A DNA stretch of 64,000 bases from Ecdyonurus torrentis (taxonomy: Eukaryota; Arthropoda; Insecta; Ephemeroptera; Heptageniidae), in assembly GCA_949318235.1 (NCBI GenBank), contig OX439128.1, positions 49,364,932 to 49,428,931 on the forward strand, read 5' to 3'. The notes beneath the pieces are model-generated. The model did no database searches. It saw only the letters and a list, made by a program, of their open reading frames with translations, and had not been told where the DNA came from. A program made the position numbers and the translations under genes. This document shows, piece after piece, positions 40,530-53,244 of this stretch. Each line of letters opens with the position of its first letter. Within the stretch, counting starts at the first letter, position 1.

Positions 40530-40880
40530 TTACAATCACTGGCATTACAGCATGATCACGCCAATATCCTGTATACACTAGATTATAGGGTGGTCATATT
40601 TTAGCACTAAATAACGTGGCTTGGTATGAGAAAATGACTCTTTTTACTGGTTTCCTTAGCAATGTTTTTAAGAGCATTAATCTTGATGCTGTTAATAGGT
40701 TGAATTGGGTTTTCAATGTATTTGTATGAAAAATAATAACAAAAAAAACATATCATTTCCCTACGAAAATAGCTAAAAACGACGTTTATCTTACATGCTG
40801 AGCAATGATTGCTCCAGTATGGCGTAGAAGCGCATTCCCACGCTTTTTAATGCACACACTCTATAACGTTAATTATACAA
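40530..40880 (-). mobile_element. Diverged fragment of the 1-kb TTAA element
   Basis: ATGCTGAGCAATGATTGCTC followed by CAGTATGGC, and AGAGCATTAATCTTGATGCT, match in reverse complement the interior of the element at 60824-61811 (GAGCAATGTTATGCACTACT, CAGTATGGC, GAGAGCATTGATGCTG). Limits are approximate. Confidence 0.5.
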
Positions 40881-42009
40881 GACGTAAAACTAAATTACAT
40901 TTAAATTTATTCATAGTTGCTTTCATGCATTTTTTTTTTTTTTTTTTTTTTTTAACGACGCAAGTAACATTAGTTTTTCTTTCCTATACTTTACGTTCCT
41001 TTGCTTTCATTATTATTTTTTGCACAATTACGTTGTGATAATAACATGGAACTATTTTGTAAAAATTTCCTTGATTTTTTTTTCTTTATAATGAAATGAA
41101 ATATTGTTGTTTCATTTGATTGAGACGAAAAAAATTATAGATTTTTTTTCTTGTATATAGCTACAATAATAAATTTTTACAATATAACTTTTTAGTTATT
41201 TACATTGTATGTAAATATAAAAATAAAATATCAATAAATAAAATGTATTGCACATAAAATAGAAACTTTAAAAAAAAAAATGTACTTACCTTATGAAGAA
41301 GCCTCGTGATGTGATGGTGAAACCTGAAACCTCTCTTTGCCGTCCTTGTTGATGTATAGTTGCAATTATATATTGTTGGTATAATATGCAAATAAATATA
41401 TATTTTGTTCAATTATATTATTTTCTTCAAATTGTACACAGTTTCATGAAAAATTTAATTAAAACTGTACGTTTACACATTGTAAAAAATAAAAAAAGTA
41501 TATATATTATATTTAATTATATTTATAACACATTTATTTCTATATCTTTAAAAATAATAATAAAAACTCGATAAATTATAAAACACAACATGCTTCTTTC
41601 ACAAGAATATTACCTCGACTGACTTCAGCTTTGATTGAAAAGTATTTATATCACCAGTTGACTGAAAACAGGATGTATATAAGGTAGTCTTGAACTTTGA
41701 ACTTCAGTATGTGTTCATTTCTTGGAACTAAACTTATATATCAGAAAAATACCAATAATGCAAATAAAATAGTTAAATAGTATTTTATATGACGCTATTT
41801 ATGGTGGATATCTAATGATCAATAATATTTATTTGTAAAAGGGAGAGAAAAAAAAAATGTTGCCAGCTAGTCGGTAGATGGCGGTACTTAATATTATACT
41901 GGAATATTTTAGGGCAGAATTTTATATAAGCTGCAAGCTTGTTAGTCCTTTTTAAAATTTGTTTATTTTAGTTCAAATTTGTGGGGCAGAAATTTGTGGG
42001 GCTGTAAAG
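40881..42009. other. AT-rich non-coding stretch
   Basis: Holds a T-run (40930-40952). At 41283-41290 on the minus strand there is a strong donor-like AAGGTAAGTAC after a short open stretch, but no acceptor; not called. Confidence 0.5.
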
Positions 42010-42190
42010 CAGTCTTCTAGTCGGTAACGTAAAATCGTTAACGTTAAGTTAACTATAACGTTAACTGGTTATTTTAAATATAGATAACAATTAACAACAT
42101 TGAAAAATAACGTTATATATTAAAAAAATTGAAGTTAACATAGCGATAACTATAACATTACTTTTTAAAATATTTTTTTACTTTATATGG

Positions 42191-42273
<83 letters not shown>

Positions 42274-42544
42274 TATTATATCAACTGACGAGGAAGAGAA
42301 ATAATAAATAAAATCAACCTTTTATTTATAAATGAGTAAATATAAGTAAAATATTAACTTTATAAATGAATAACCTTATGAATAAACATAAAAAATACAT
42401 CTCGTCTAAAAAAGCTGTTAACGTTAAAGGTAACGTTATAGTTGTAGACAAATTAAAGTTAACATTATTGTTAATTATATAGTTTTATAAGAAATTAACT
42501 TAACTTTAACGTTATACAAAATTTAGGTAACAACTTCAAGACTG
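42010..42544. mobile_element. hAT-like MITE, CAGTCTT ends, copy B
   Basis: CAGTCTTCTAG at left and CTTCAAGACTG at right, flanked by CTGTAAAG and CAGTAAGG (6 of 8 matching). The interior is rich in TAACGTTAAC words in both directions and contains a TA array (42192-42267). Confidence 0.65.
42192..42267 (+). repeat. (TA)n microsatellite
   Basis: About 38 TA units inside the hAT-like element. Confidence 0.95.
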
Positions 42545-43296
42545 CAGTAAGGACACCCGAGTCAAGATATATAATAGACATTTAACTGCACAGAATAATA
42601 TGGTATTTAGAAATAAGAAAATGACTAAACTGTTGTATGTTAATAACACGTTTATTATCTTACAGCACATATATAAATATTGAGCAACAACACTTGCACT
42701 TTTTTATATATATATTTTAATATTTTATAATCACAATCACACTTTCATAAAGTTCTTTTTATTATTATTATTATATTTTTATTTTAGCCTTTTTATTAAA
42801 ATACTATTTTTTTAAAGTCAACGAACCAAATTGTTTTGTTTTTAATATTGTTTTTCAATTTTCTTTATTAATTTTTTTTATTATTTTTTTTTTGTTTAAA
42901 ATACCAATTTATTACAGAGCTGTACATTGTAAAGATTTTTTTTTTCATTATGAACAACATTATATGGAAACAAGAACACATTAATTTTTTTTTTTTATTT
43001 TTTTTTTTTGAAAAAACAGAAATAATTTTGAGCCACATATAAGGGAATTTTATTGTGGAATATACATATATAATATTTTCATTATATTTATTATTATTAT
43101 TATTTTTTTCTTCTGCGACAAGTAATGGTGACAAGGGGAGGGATATTAATATTGTTAAAATGTCTCACAAATATAATATTATTACTGATGCTACACGAAC
43201 TGTACGCTCTTATACATTCACTGGACAAAACTTGAGGTCAGTCACTAAAAGTTTAAGGTCACAACAAAGTGCAGTCCAACCCAGCAGATTTCACTG

Positions 43297-43329
<33 letters not shown>

Positions 43330-43477
43330 GCAAAATCAATTTGGATGACACTTACATGATCTCTTTTTTTGCTTCGTTACCACAGCCGCATTATGCACTG
43401 GAAATTAATATAAAAAACAAGTTAGTTAAGTTTTAAAGATTCTTATATTGATTATATTGTAAATCCCCGTAAATTAA
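42545..43477. other. AT-rich non-coding stretch with a short CT run
   Basis: CT run 43298-43319 followed by CACACA. The overlapping frame at 43055-43348 has no recognisable family. Confidence 0.5.
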
Positions 43478-43754
43478 AGGCGTAGAATACCTTGAACAAA
43501 AAAGTTGTGTAATATCCCAACAAACCTGAACATCAACGTTGATTTGGCTAGAGTCATTGATTTCTAATTTATTTTCATTCACAAAATGGTGCGAGCGGTT
43601 AATGACGTAACAGCTTGCTTGTTTTAGACCAGGCTAGCTCTGACGTCATTGCCCGCTCGTGCTATTTTGTGAGTGGAAAATAAATTAGAAATCAATGACT
43701 CAGGTTTGTTTGGATATTACACATTTTTTTTTGTTCAAGGTGTTCTATACGCCT
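43478..43754. mobile_element. TTAA-flanked GCGTAGAA element, full palindromic copy
   Basis: It starts after TTAA (43474-43477) with AGGCGTAGAATACCTTGAAC and ends GTTCTATACGCCT before TTAC. Long arms (about 110 bp) pair, including ATCATTGATTTCTAATTTATT-type blocks (43554-43574) and their complement. This copy defines the family seen at 16873 and 19767. Confidence 0.85.
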
Positions 43755-45305
43755 TTACAATTATGAGTTGTAAGAAACTTTGGTTTTTATTGCAAATCTA
43801 AATATGACAAAAAAAAAATTATACTAATAAACATTAAACATGAATGTTTTATATGTATGGCTGGTGTACTCTACCAGGAATGATATTTATACGATTCAAA
43901 TATTCGCACCTATATTCTTATGTTATTATTAGAGAACTTTAACAAAGTTCTCTAGTTATTAGTAATAGTAAAGAATGTACTTGAAATACTTAATTTATAG
44001 GAAAAAATTGATTTGTAATTTTTTGTTTTGAAAATTAAGTTTTCCATATAAGGTCACAAAAATAAATTTGTTGAAAATTCTGCATTTGATAAAATAGCTG
44101 TCTTTGAAATTTGACAATTCCCCTAATTTTAGCAGTATAAATCACCTAGGACATTAATTAATTATGATATTAATTAAATAAAAAATAAATATTTAATGTT
44201 ATTTATATCTATTATTATTATGTATAACTTTCAATTCTAATTATTTAAGCTATAAAAGAAGAGAAAAAAATACGTAAAACGTGAAATAAAAACCATTCTT
44301 ATGGTCATTAACGTTCCCCTTCTCTAAAAAAAAATGTCTAATTAGTTTTTTTCTTTTACTTAAAAGCCACATTTTATCTCTTTCTCAGTAAATCAAAGCA
44401 ATATTATAATTTATATCATTTTTATTAATCTTAAATATGAAAAAGGATACTCTTTATTTCAATTCAAAGAGCTTTTAAATTGAAATATACGTAAATTAGA
44501 TTGAAACGAATAAGTAATAAAAAAAAGTGCTTTCAACATAAAATAAAAATTTTACCAAGAAAATCAGTTTTCTCCATAATATCTTCTCCTAAAATCTACT
44601 ACGGTATACTTTTTATATTTTGCAATAAGGACTTCAAGAAATTATATTATATATTTTTTCCTCCCCTATAGTCCAAAGTATACTATCAAAATTTTATTAC
44701 TACTTTCTAAAAGCAAAATAGCTTCATATATATTTTAAATAAAAATGCATGCGCATAAGTATATAGCACATCCGCTTTAGTTTTCTGACGACAAGAAAAA
44801 CTGCAACACTACTTTATAAAACACATCGGAAACAAGGACAGTGAGTTTCCCGACTGGGAATAGTGATTTTTTTTTATTGCTGATAACAAGACTACCAATT
44901 TATTTACAACATAAAAATTATTGCAATGCTTTTTTTTAATGTTTTTTTATTTTTTTTTTATTTTTTTTTTATTTAGCAATTAAATGAAATATTATGAGAG
45001 GGAGGGATTTAAAAATCAGAATATATTTTAAAGTGTTAAAATTATAATAAAAGAATTTCAACAATAAATACCAATAAAACGGAAGGTAGTGACTACACAT
45101 TTTATTCGTCATTTAAATTTAAGTGAATTTTCTTTCCCATTTCCGCTTTTCTAAGCGTTTTAAAAGCACAAAAATATTTTTAAGACTTTATTTTATTGTT
45201 ATTTCCAACTACATTTTGGCTACCTTAAAAAAAATCGTAAAAGAGTGCAAAAATTTCACTTTCACTTTCTCAATTTCATTACAAGATGCATGGTATTTGT
45301 ACTAG
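43755..45305. other. AT-rich non-coding stretch
   Basis: A small perfect hairpin AGAGAACTTTAACAAAGTTC at 43932 is present; otherwise no gene or family repeat recognised. Confidence 0.5.
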
Positions 45306-45309
45306 TTAT

Positions 45310-45644
45310 AGGAATAGACCAGACAAAAACATAAGCATTTATATCACAAAACACTTGATGGGACTTACATAAATAACATTAGTTTGTCTCAAAACCCAAC
45401 AGTAGCCTCGTAGCAGTGATCAGAAAATTCGATTTATGCAACCCGCACAACATTTTCATACTAATTTTTGCATGTTTCTGACGTCAGAAACATGAATAGT
45501 CACGCAAATTGCATACTTTACAGTTTTTTCACGCTCTCTAGTGGGGCTACATTAACATTCTGGTAAAAATTGCCATGAGTTTTGAAGATCCCATTTCGTG
45601 TTTATTCATTAAAAAGCACATGCTGTTTTATGTGGTCTATGGCT
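45310..45644 (+). mobile_element. AATAGACC MITE, copy 1 (TTAT target)
   Basis: Flanked by TTAT on both sides (45306-45309, 45645-45648). Left end AGGAATAGACCAGACAAAAA, right end TTTTATGTGGTCTATGGCT. It is about 90% alike to 57505-57844, same orientation, and contains a palindromic TTTCTGACGTCAGAAAC. It lies 400 bp past the stop codon of the Beat gene. Confidence 0.85.
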
Positions 45645-45648
45645 TTAT

Positions 45649-45842
45649 AGGCAGGTCGCAGTTATCGGCAGTTTTATTTTTTTAAATACCTTTCACTAAT
45701 TTTAGGGCTTTGACATTTTAGCATAAAAAGAGATTCTTAAGCATTCATTATTGTGTAACAATTTCAAAACTCTCAAATGAGTGGAATGTATTACAAAAAA
45801 GCAGCAAACACAACTGCCGATAATTGCGGCAAACATGCCGAC
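45649..45842. mobile_element. Small foldback with TATCGGCAGTT ends
   Basis: GCAGTTATCGGCAGTT at left pairs with AACTGCCGATAATTGC at right, about 150 bp apart. Immediately adjoins the preceding MITE. Confidence 0.5.
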
Positions 45843-46045
45843 AATTAGTAATATAACCATATAACAAAATATATTTACCTGATAGTTATTCCTTCTTTAA
45901 TATTACGTGACTCATGGAATTTGTTGTCGGGTGATGTGGGTTTGATTGCCGGGTATTGCTGACAACATTGGCCGGACTCTGGAAATTGATTACACGGTTC
46001 CTCGGACTGCTCGCTACATGCTTGAGGTGCGGACAGCAAGGCGTA

Positions 46046-46131
46046 CTACCGCAAGAGGGACAACAGGGTGGGTAGGAGGACGAGTACACAGGACAGAAGG
46101 TTCCAGCTGAATGGAGGACGTAAGGAGAATC
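46046..46131 (-). CDS. beat: Beat-family protein, probable terminal exon D: hydrophobic GPI-type tail and stop
   Basis: On the minus strand an acceptor (tttgtgttccag) precedes an exon. Joined in the phase required by exon C (one base carried over), it reads GFSLRPPFSWN followed by the hydrophobic LLSCVLVLLPTLLSLLR and a TAG stop. A short C-terminal hydrophobic tail with no cytoplasmic basic domain after it is what GPI-anchored Beat proteins carry, and the phase match was not forced. The four visible exons total 570 bp, exactly 190 codons including stop. The competing zero-offset frame of the same DNA is open for about 80 codons to 45898, is rich in Cys and Pro, and does not join exon C in phase. 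A donor-like gtaaat at 45873-45878 could mark a 3'UTR intron. AATAAA-like signals on the minus strand lie near 45674 and 45602, but both are within or next to repeats. Further exons could hide in the 10.2-kb intron. Confidence 0.72.
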
Positions 46132-47080
46132 CTGGAACACAAAACAGAATAATCTCGTGTTAGTAAGACATTCAGTACTTATCAAATTAGACTTAAAAAA
46201 AATAAGATATGAGATTTTATTTCGTTCCATGCCTTTACACAGAGTAGAGCAAGTTAAAATATACCATACATATAACAAAACACACAATACAGTAAATCAC
46301 ACCAATATTTTATATCTAATGATGAGAATAAAAATAAATTAGATTTAACATTTTTAACTGCTTAAAAATATCTATTATTATTAATAGTCAGATACACTAT
46401 AAAACATATTTATAAGTAGGTATTTCTGTACTGCTTTTTTAAATGATAAATAGGATGTGAATTGTTTCATATCAGTTTATATTTATAAGCTTTAGTCAAC
46501 GTTACAGCTAACGTTTAGTAACGTTATTTTACAAAAAAAAAAAAAAAAAAAAAAAAGTACTATATCTATATATCGAGATCCTATAGCTATATTTAAATGA
46601 GTAATGCACTGTGACATGTACAAAATTACGTATACAAATAATATATTTTGTAAAGGATGCTATGGTATGTAAAACTCGCTTTTGCAAGTCTTCTATTGTA
46701 CATTGTTTTTATTATGTTGTACGTTTGACTATATTGTTTCTTATTTTTAAGAGTCTGCTGATTTACAATTTCTTGGATTTTATTGTAAAGGATTTTATTA
46801 GAAACAAATGAATCAAATGATTAAAAATATTTTAAATTTTGAAAAGTTTTTTCTGTAAAATTAAAACTTGCTCGACTTTATCTGATCAAATGGTGGTAGC
46901 AATTTTTCTTTCAGCAACTCACTATTAAAAACAATGTATGATTAGTTGTAACAGCTTGCGCTGTTATGATCAATGATCACAAAACGTAACTATACTGTAT
47001 AGACCTTTTTAGGATACTCTATAATTCTGACGAGAAAATGAATGCACGTCATCTGCTAATTGCATAATTTATATAATTAC

Positions 47081-47324
47081 ACACGGATAATAATAAATAC
47101 GTAATAATTATGCTACCTCATTTTCAATTTGTTCAGTACAACATAATTTATGCTATACTGCATAATTGATATGTTACATAGCACATACATAGCATAAATA
47201 TTATGTTGTACAACATAATTGTTTATGTTGTACAACATAATTGTTTATGTTGTAATAATTTAGCATTATTTATGCTATAATGACATAAATGCAGCATAAA
47301 TTACTTAATTTATTCTTACCGTGC
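47081..47324. mobile_element. MITE with ACACGGA ends, copy 4
   Basis: ACACGGATAATAATAAATAC at left and AATTTATTCTTACCGTGC at right; the interior carries GCATAATTATGTTGTACAAC repeats. 244 bp, the best-preserved copy of the family. Confidence 0.75.
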
Positions 47325-49037
47325 ATAATTTCCTATTTTATCATTGTTCATAATTTAATTAAAAAAAAAATGTTATACTGAATACTACTCAATGGGCATC
47401 CTATTTTTTTTTTACTACAATAAAGACATGGAATTGAATTATTATAAAAAAAAATGCGTTTTATTTATTTTTTTTTAAGCGCAGATAGCATTATTTGCAT
47501 AAAGCATAGTTTTCCTATACACACTAATGTTAAAGTTAATGTTAAAGTTTCTTTACGTGAACTGTGACTTGAATCACTGTTGTGTTATTTGAAATAGACA
47601 CTGCTTTAAAATAAATACAAAAAACTACTATAAATGATCAGTTTCAATAAGGAAAAGTGAAACTGAAATTAAAGTTCTTCCCTTTAAGTTAAGAAGCCAT
47701 CGTAGTTCCTTAAAAAAAGTCTTCAAAATCTTGTCAAACTTTATTTAATCCCTTTCTAAGAAAAGTTAATTTAACCTTATCCTCTAAATCTTTAAGGATT
47801 TTATTATTTGATTAAAAAATACTAAACATAATATAATCTTTTCGCCTTGCGTATGCATTTTACTTTATTACTAAAATTTATGTGAAAATTTTTATCACTT
47901 AATTTTTTTTTTATGGTATGTGTTTGATATTAAAATAAACAAGAAAAAAATGAGGTTTTAGATTATGTGTAACTATAAAAAAACGAACATAAAACACACG
48001 CTCACAATTTTATTCTATGTATCGCCTAATAATCTTACTGCTGTATAAATAAGGTGGTAAAACATAAGTGTTAAAAAAAAAAAAAAAAACTAAGGGAAGC
48101 GTAAGCAATCTCAATGTAAAAATTCATTCTATTTAATATCCAATTTTTAATTCATGAATATATAATAAGTAGTATGTTTTTTTTATATAAAACCAAAGAG
48201 AAAGAGGGAGGTGGTTGAAAAGGAAAGACAAAAATTATATGTTATAAAAAGGAAATATACCACACCCCAAGTGACTGAGAAAAAAATGAATATTTTATGA
48301 TTACATTATACCTAAATTACCTTTTTAGATATTATATAAATTATGTAAATATGTTGATAATGTTTAATAAAATGAAAATTTTGTACATCATAATGTTGTA
48401 TGTTTTTAACATTATTATTAGGTAATAATAATTATATAATATTATAGTTATTTTAAAAAACTAACTAAATTCACCGTATCTAGCTCAATAACGATTTTCT
48501 ATATTATTTTATGAAAATATAATACTAATAATAATATTAAATAATAATAATAAAAGCTTTGATTAATTATTAAGTCAACTGGAGAGGAATTATAGACTGT
48601 ATTATTTAAGCTTTGATTTAATATAGGAACTTATAGGAATCTTTGAATGGATAATTTCTTTGCTAAAACTGAAGCCCTGCGCTGACTAATAGTTCACCGC
48701 TGAAATTTTTTTTCCAGTGGTAATTAAGATTAAGACAACTTGAACTATATGATAAGTTTTGAAATACAGTAATACAATGTTTCAAACATGATTTCTTTTG
48801 AAATTTTGCTTCCATAAGACCCCACTTTTTTTTTTCTTTTTTTTTAAATAATTTTTTATTCCATTTCTGATGATCATTAGTTCAGCATTATAGTTTTTAT
48901 AGGTAGCTTGTAAAATAAACTTATCCAAAACAACAAAAAGGCAGGTGGAAGACTTTTGAATTTCAAAGATAAAAGCCTTATATAACTACTAGCTTTAAAT
49001 TAATAATAATAATTCTCTATTATTAAAAGCTTCTTAG

Positions 49038-49042
<5 letters not shown>

Positions 49043-49122
<80 letters not shown>
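49043..49122 (+). repeat. (GA)n microsatellite
   Basis: About 40 GA units, 114 bp before an inverted CT array. Confidence 0.95.
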
Positions 49123-49127
<5 letters not shown>

Positions 49128-49232
49128 TTTTTTACAATTATTTTCTGATATTATTACATTTTATTGATTTGAAGTAATTGACAGTTATTATCTTATACTT
49201 TTGTTACTCTAGGATACTGAACTATTTAGTTT

Positions 49233-49235
<3 letters not shown>

Positions 49236-49297
<62 letters not shown>
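49236..49297 (+). repeat. (CT)n microsatellite
   Basis: About 31 CT units, complementary to the GA array just upstream. Confidence 0.95.
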
Positions 49298-49299
<2 letters not shown>

Positions 49300-50032
49300 G
49301 AAGTAGTTAATAATTAAAGTTAATAAATTTTAATATAAGTACAATATAATAGAATTTATTATATATATAGAGTACAATTTATTAACAAAGTTATGAACAG
49401 AATACTTAAGTATACAAATTTTACAAATTGTATTTTTGTTATATTGAAAAGCTGCGACGTGTCAGATTTTGTTCTTATACTGAGCTAGACAAGGTCAAAA
49501 GTCTTAGACTTTCCTTTTCTGCGTGAAGAAGAAAAAGAAGGCAATATTGCATAACTTGTCCTTACAGCTATAAAAATGTCAAGAAGAATAAAAAAAAAAA
49601 AAAAGAAAAGTAAAGTCGCCGCCTCCTTGTCTCTGTTATAGCTAACGTAACAGCAGTGTGAAATTCTACATTTTTTTTATATAAAATTTAACCAAAGCAG
49701 AAAATTTTTGTGCTCTAAAAGAAATTGAAAAGTCTGTATGAGAGTTTAGTATGAAATAATACGTACGCATTATTTCATTGGAGTTAATATGTGAACATTT
49801 TTGAACTAAAATCATAAGTAATGGAACAAAAACGTTCTCTTTTATAAGACAGTTTTATTATATAATTATTTTAGTCTAAATAAGGCTTCCACATATAGAG
49901 TTAAATAAATTGCTCAAAATACGCACTTAAATATATATTGTTAATTACCACAACTATGTTTTTATGAACTAATGTTGAAAAATATCATGTTACATTTTAA
50001 TTTATTAAAATATAAATTGTTTACATTGTTAT

Positions 50033-50605
50033 ACACTGAAAGAAGAAATTTAAATTGTTAAATGACCACTTAAACATGGAACAAGGTAATTTATGCTGTA
50101 TTACGTTGCCGCTGCAGTACATAGGTTGGCCAGGCAGTGACCACCTCTCGTTCATAGTGGCGAGTGCTGCCGTCGTAAGATTTGGTGGTCCGAGCTGCAC
50201 AGGTCTGGTATTAGGAGCCTAGAGGAGTGTGGTGTTAAAGGGTAGAGCCTGTGGTTTGGTAAGCCACAGATCACTGTAAGCCCTCTTACTAGAAAGGAGG
50301 GTTGTCCTAGCCTACCCCGAAAGGGATTATGGCGTCATGATACTTACTTAATTTTTATGCTGTATTGAACAATTAATATATTGTAGAGTACAAATGTTGT
50401 ATTTTGTAACAACATAAGTAGTTATGCTATTTGTATAATCACTATAAATAGTATAAACTGTGTGGTTCTGTTATTTTATTACATAAAAAAAAAGTTTAAC
50501 AATTATCGTTCAAACTTATTTGTATACTTTGCGATTCAATTTAGAATCATTTATGCTATAGTAACATAGATGCAGCATAAATTACGTAATTTATTCTTTC
50601 CGTGT
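50033..50605. mobile_element. MITE with ACACGGA ends, copy 5, interrupted by a SINE
   Basis: Left end ACACTGAAAGAAGAAATTTA, right end ACGTAATTTATTCTTTCCGT then GT. The MITE sequence stops at 50102 and resumes at 50355 with the same 12 bases duplicated. Confidence 0.75.
50103..50354 (+). mobile_element. 5'-truncated SINE nested in the MITE
   Basis: The body from GCCGCTGCAGT to GGGATTATGGCGTCATGAT matches the SINE at 20617-20998 closely (it begins at that copy's position 20766 or so). The tRNA-like head is missing. Flanked by TTATGCTGTATT at 50091-50102 and 50355-50366, a 12-bp target-site duplication typical of LINE-machinery insertion. Confidence 0.85.
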
Positions 50606-52121
50606 ATATTTTAGAATGTATTCTGTTGTTTTGGTAATACTTCCCCATGTAGGTCTAAAATGAATTAACATTTAAAAACATTAATACTGATATATAACAT
50701 AACCACATATTTCAAACCTGCCTGGAAAATATCATATTACATGAACTTATAAATATCACGCTTAATTAAAGTTCAAGTTTTCATAGTACGTCCAATACAA
50801 ATGAAATATTACTGGTAAAAGAAATTTAATTTCAAAATTAGTAAATTTATAAAGATAAAATAAATATATTGTATAATATGTAGATATACTATATTGCAAA
50901 ATGTTTAATTTTCCGAAAGATGATACATTACTTTATATAAGATTTTATCAACATTTTAAATACAAAAATAAAATATTATATTTATTCTGTTAAATTTGAT
51001 ATTTTATTTGTGTTTTCGAAAATTTGAACATTATAAATATTTAATAAAAGATAAAATCTTTAAATTACGTTATAAATTTAAAGGTTAAAATAAATCAGAT
51101 TTGAATAATGTTTTCTTTAAATTATTGTATAAATATTCAATAAATAATATAAAATTTATTAATTAGAGAGCAAGTTAAGTTAATAATAATAAAAACGATA
51201 AAAAAACAGTTAAAAAATAATTTTCACCATCAATTTAAATTATAAGTCATGAGTTATTATCAAAAAGAAAATTTGTAAAAAAATAAAAATTTCAATGAAG
51301 ACTTTATCTGTTATAGACTTAATGAAAACTTAATGATTGTAAAGAAGAAGAAAAAAAGGTTTTAATTATTCGAACTGTTCTCTTTAAATAGAAATTTTTA
51401 TTTAAGTCAAAATCAATAATACTTTATATTTGAATTAATTATTTTCATGAAACTTTTTAATTCCACCCAAAATATTAAGGGTTTTATAAAACTTGGCACG
51501 TATTTTAATAAAACTTTTAGTTGATATGTTCAGGACAAAGATTTAAGAATTTTCTGCATTTTAGTTTAGGCAGTAAGTTGCTCGAAACAATCACTTTATA
51601 CGATTGATACTATTGTTATTATTTTTAATAATTGATTTTCAAAGTGCTGTAATAAGAAACAAGATACTTTATTGATCCAGATAGTTCATAGTAACAAAGA
51701 GTTATCACAAGCGTTGGTCTTGTCATATATATCTAAAATTATCTTCCATATTTCTTACGCAACTTAAACAGTACCACTCTCTTCAATAAATAAATATAAA
51801 GGAAAAATCTACTATGCAATGATTGGTAGTAAAAGATTTCATAAATAGAAAAATATATAGATAATTATAAATTGGGGAATGGGAGATAAGATCATTACTA
51901 TCTTCCATTACTCAATTTTTCCGAACCTATCTATGTGTTTTTCTATCACTCTCTTCAAAAACTTATTAAAAAAATCTTGATATACAGTATAAGAAGAAAC
52001 ACTTCTTTCATGCTGATTATAGAAGAAACTAAAATTTGCTTACATTTGCTAAGATTTGCTTAAAAAAACAAAGTCAAGAATAAGTAATTTTGTAACATTA
52101 TAGATGTTATAATATGTACAT

Positions 52122-52162
<41 letters not shown>

Positions 52163-53132
52163 ATAAGCTTAAGTAATGTGCGTTAATTTTAATTAAATAT
52201 TATATTTGACAAGGGTATGTGGATTATTGTAACTTTGTTTCTTTGACAACCAAAGATCTAAAACAAAGGATTTGAATTAATTAATTGAAACAAATATTTC
52301 ACTTTTTTGGAAGAGGTTCCAATATATAAAGTATATGTATAGGTATCAATAGCAATAAAAATAATAAAAAGTATGTATATATTAAAAACAAAAAATAAAA
52401 CAATTGCTTTTTTTAGTATAAGCAATGACAATAATAAAAAAATAAAAAAATAAAAAAATCTAAATTTAGTTTTTATTACTGCCATTCTAACCAAAATACA
52501 TTGAATTTATAGAACACTCACATGAGATTTTACATTTAATTTTTTTCTATCAGAGTAGCGCATAGGATAGAAAAGAAGAAAAATATATATATATACAATT
52601 TATATTATATTGTTGCATCATATTTAAAGACTGAAATATCAAAACAAAGAAGAAGAAGATTATTATTATTATAATTTTGTACGAAAATATCTATATACTT
52701 GTATTGTCACGGTCATCAGGACCTACTTGATTATGACGTGCCTTAGTATATGTTTTGGAACATGTTACTAGTTTATAGGATATTTTTTTGTTAATAGCGA
52801 TGAATAATTTTTTTACTTTTTATATAGTCTTTAAAAAATTATCATCTCCTTTTTCATTTCTAACAAAAATATAATTTCCAAAGTTGTGAAACTATACGCA
52901 CTCAAACTTGATGGTGTGCAAACTATCTGACATGTTTTTGTTTTTTACTGTTTTTAACTGGAAGGAAAAAAACAAACACAATTTCTCATGTTATTATCTA
53001 TAGATTATTATATACATAATTAAAAGTCAATTAATCATTATAGTATTTATAAATGATCTTGATAACATTAAGCATACATTACATATAAATTTTGATAATT
53101 TCTAAAAAGTTTATTTTAAGTTTTAGTACGTT

Positions 53133-53244
<112 letters not shown>

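Noticed and set aside
41283..41360. Possible minus-strand exon with a strong donor (AAGGTAAGTAC)
   Set aside because: No acceptor is visible upstream, an in-frame stop precedes the donor in one frame, and it resembles no family.
45898..46131. Cys/Pro-rich frame as the C-terminus of the Beat protein
   Set aside because: It does not join exon C in phase; the in-phase frame gives a hydrophobic tail and stop. Kept only as an alternative.
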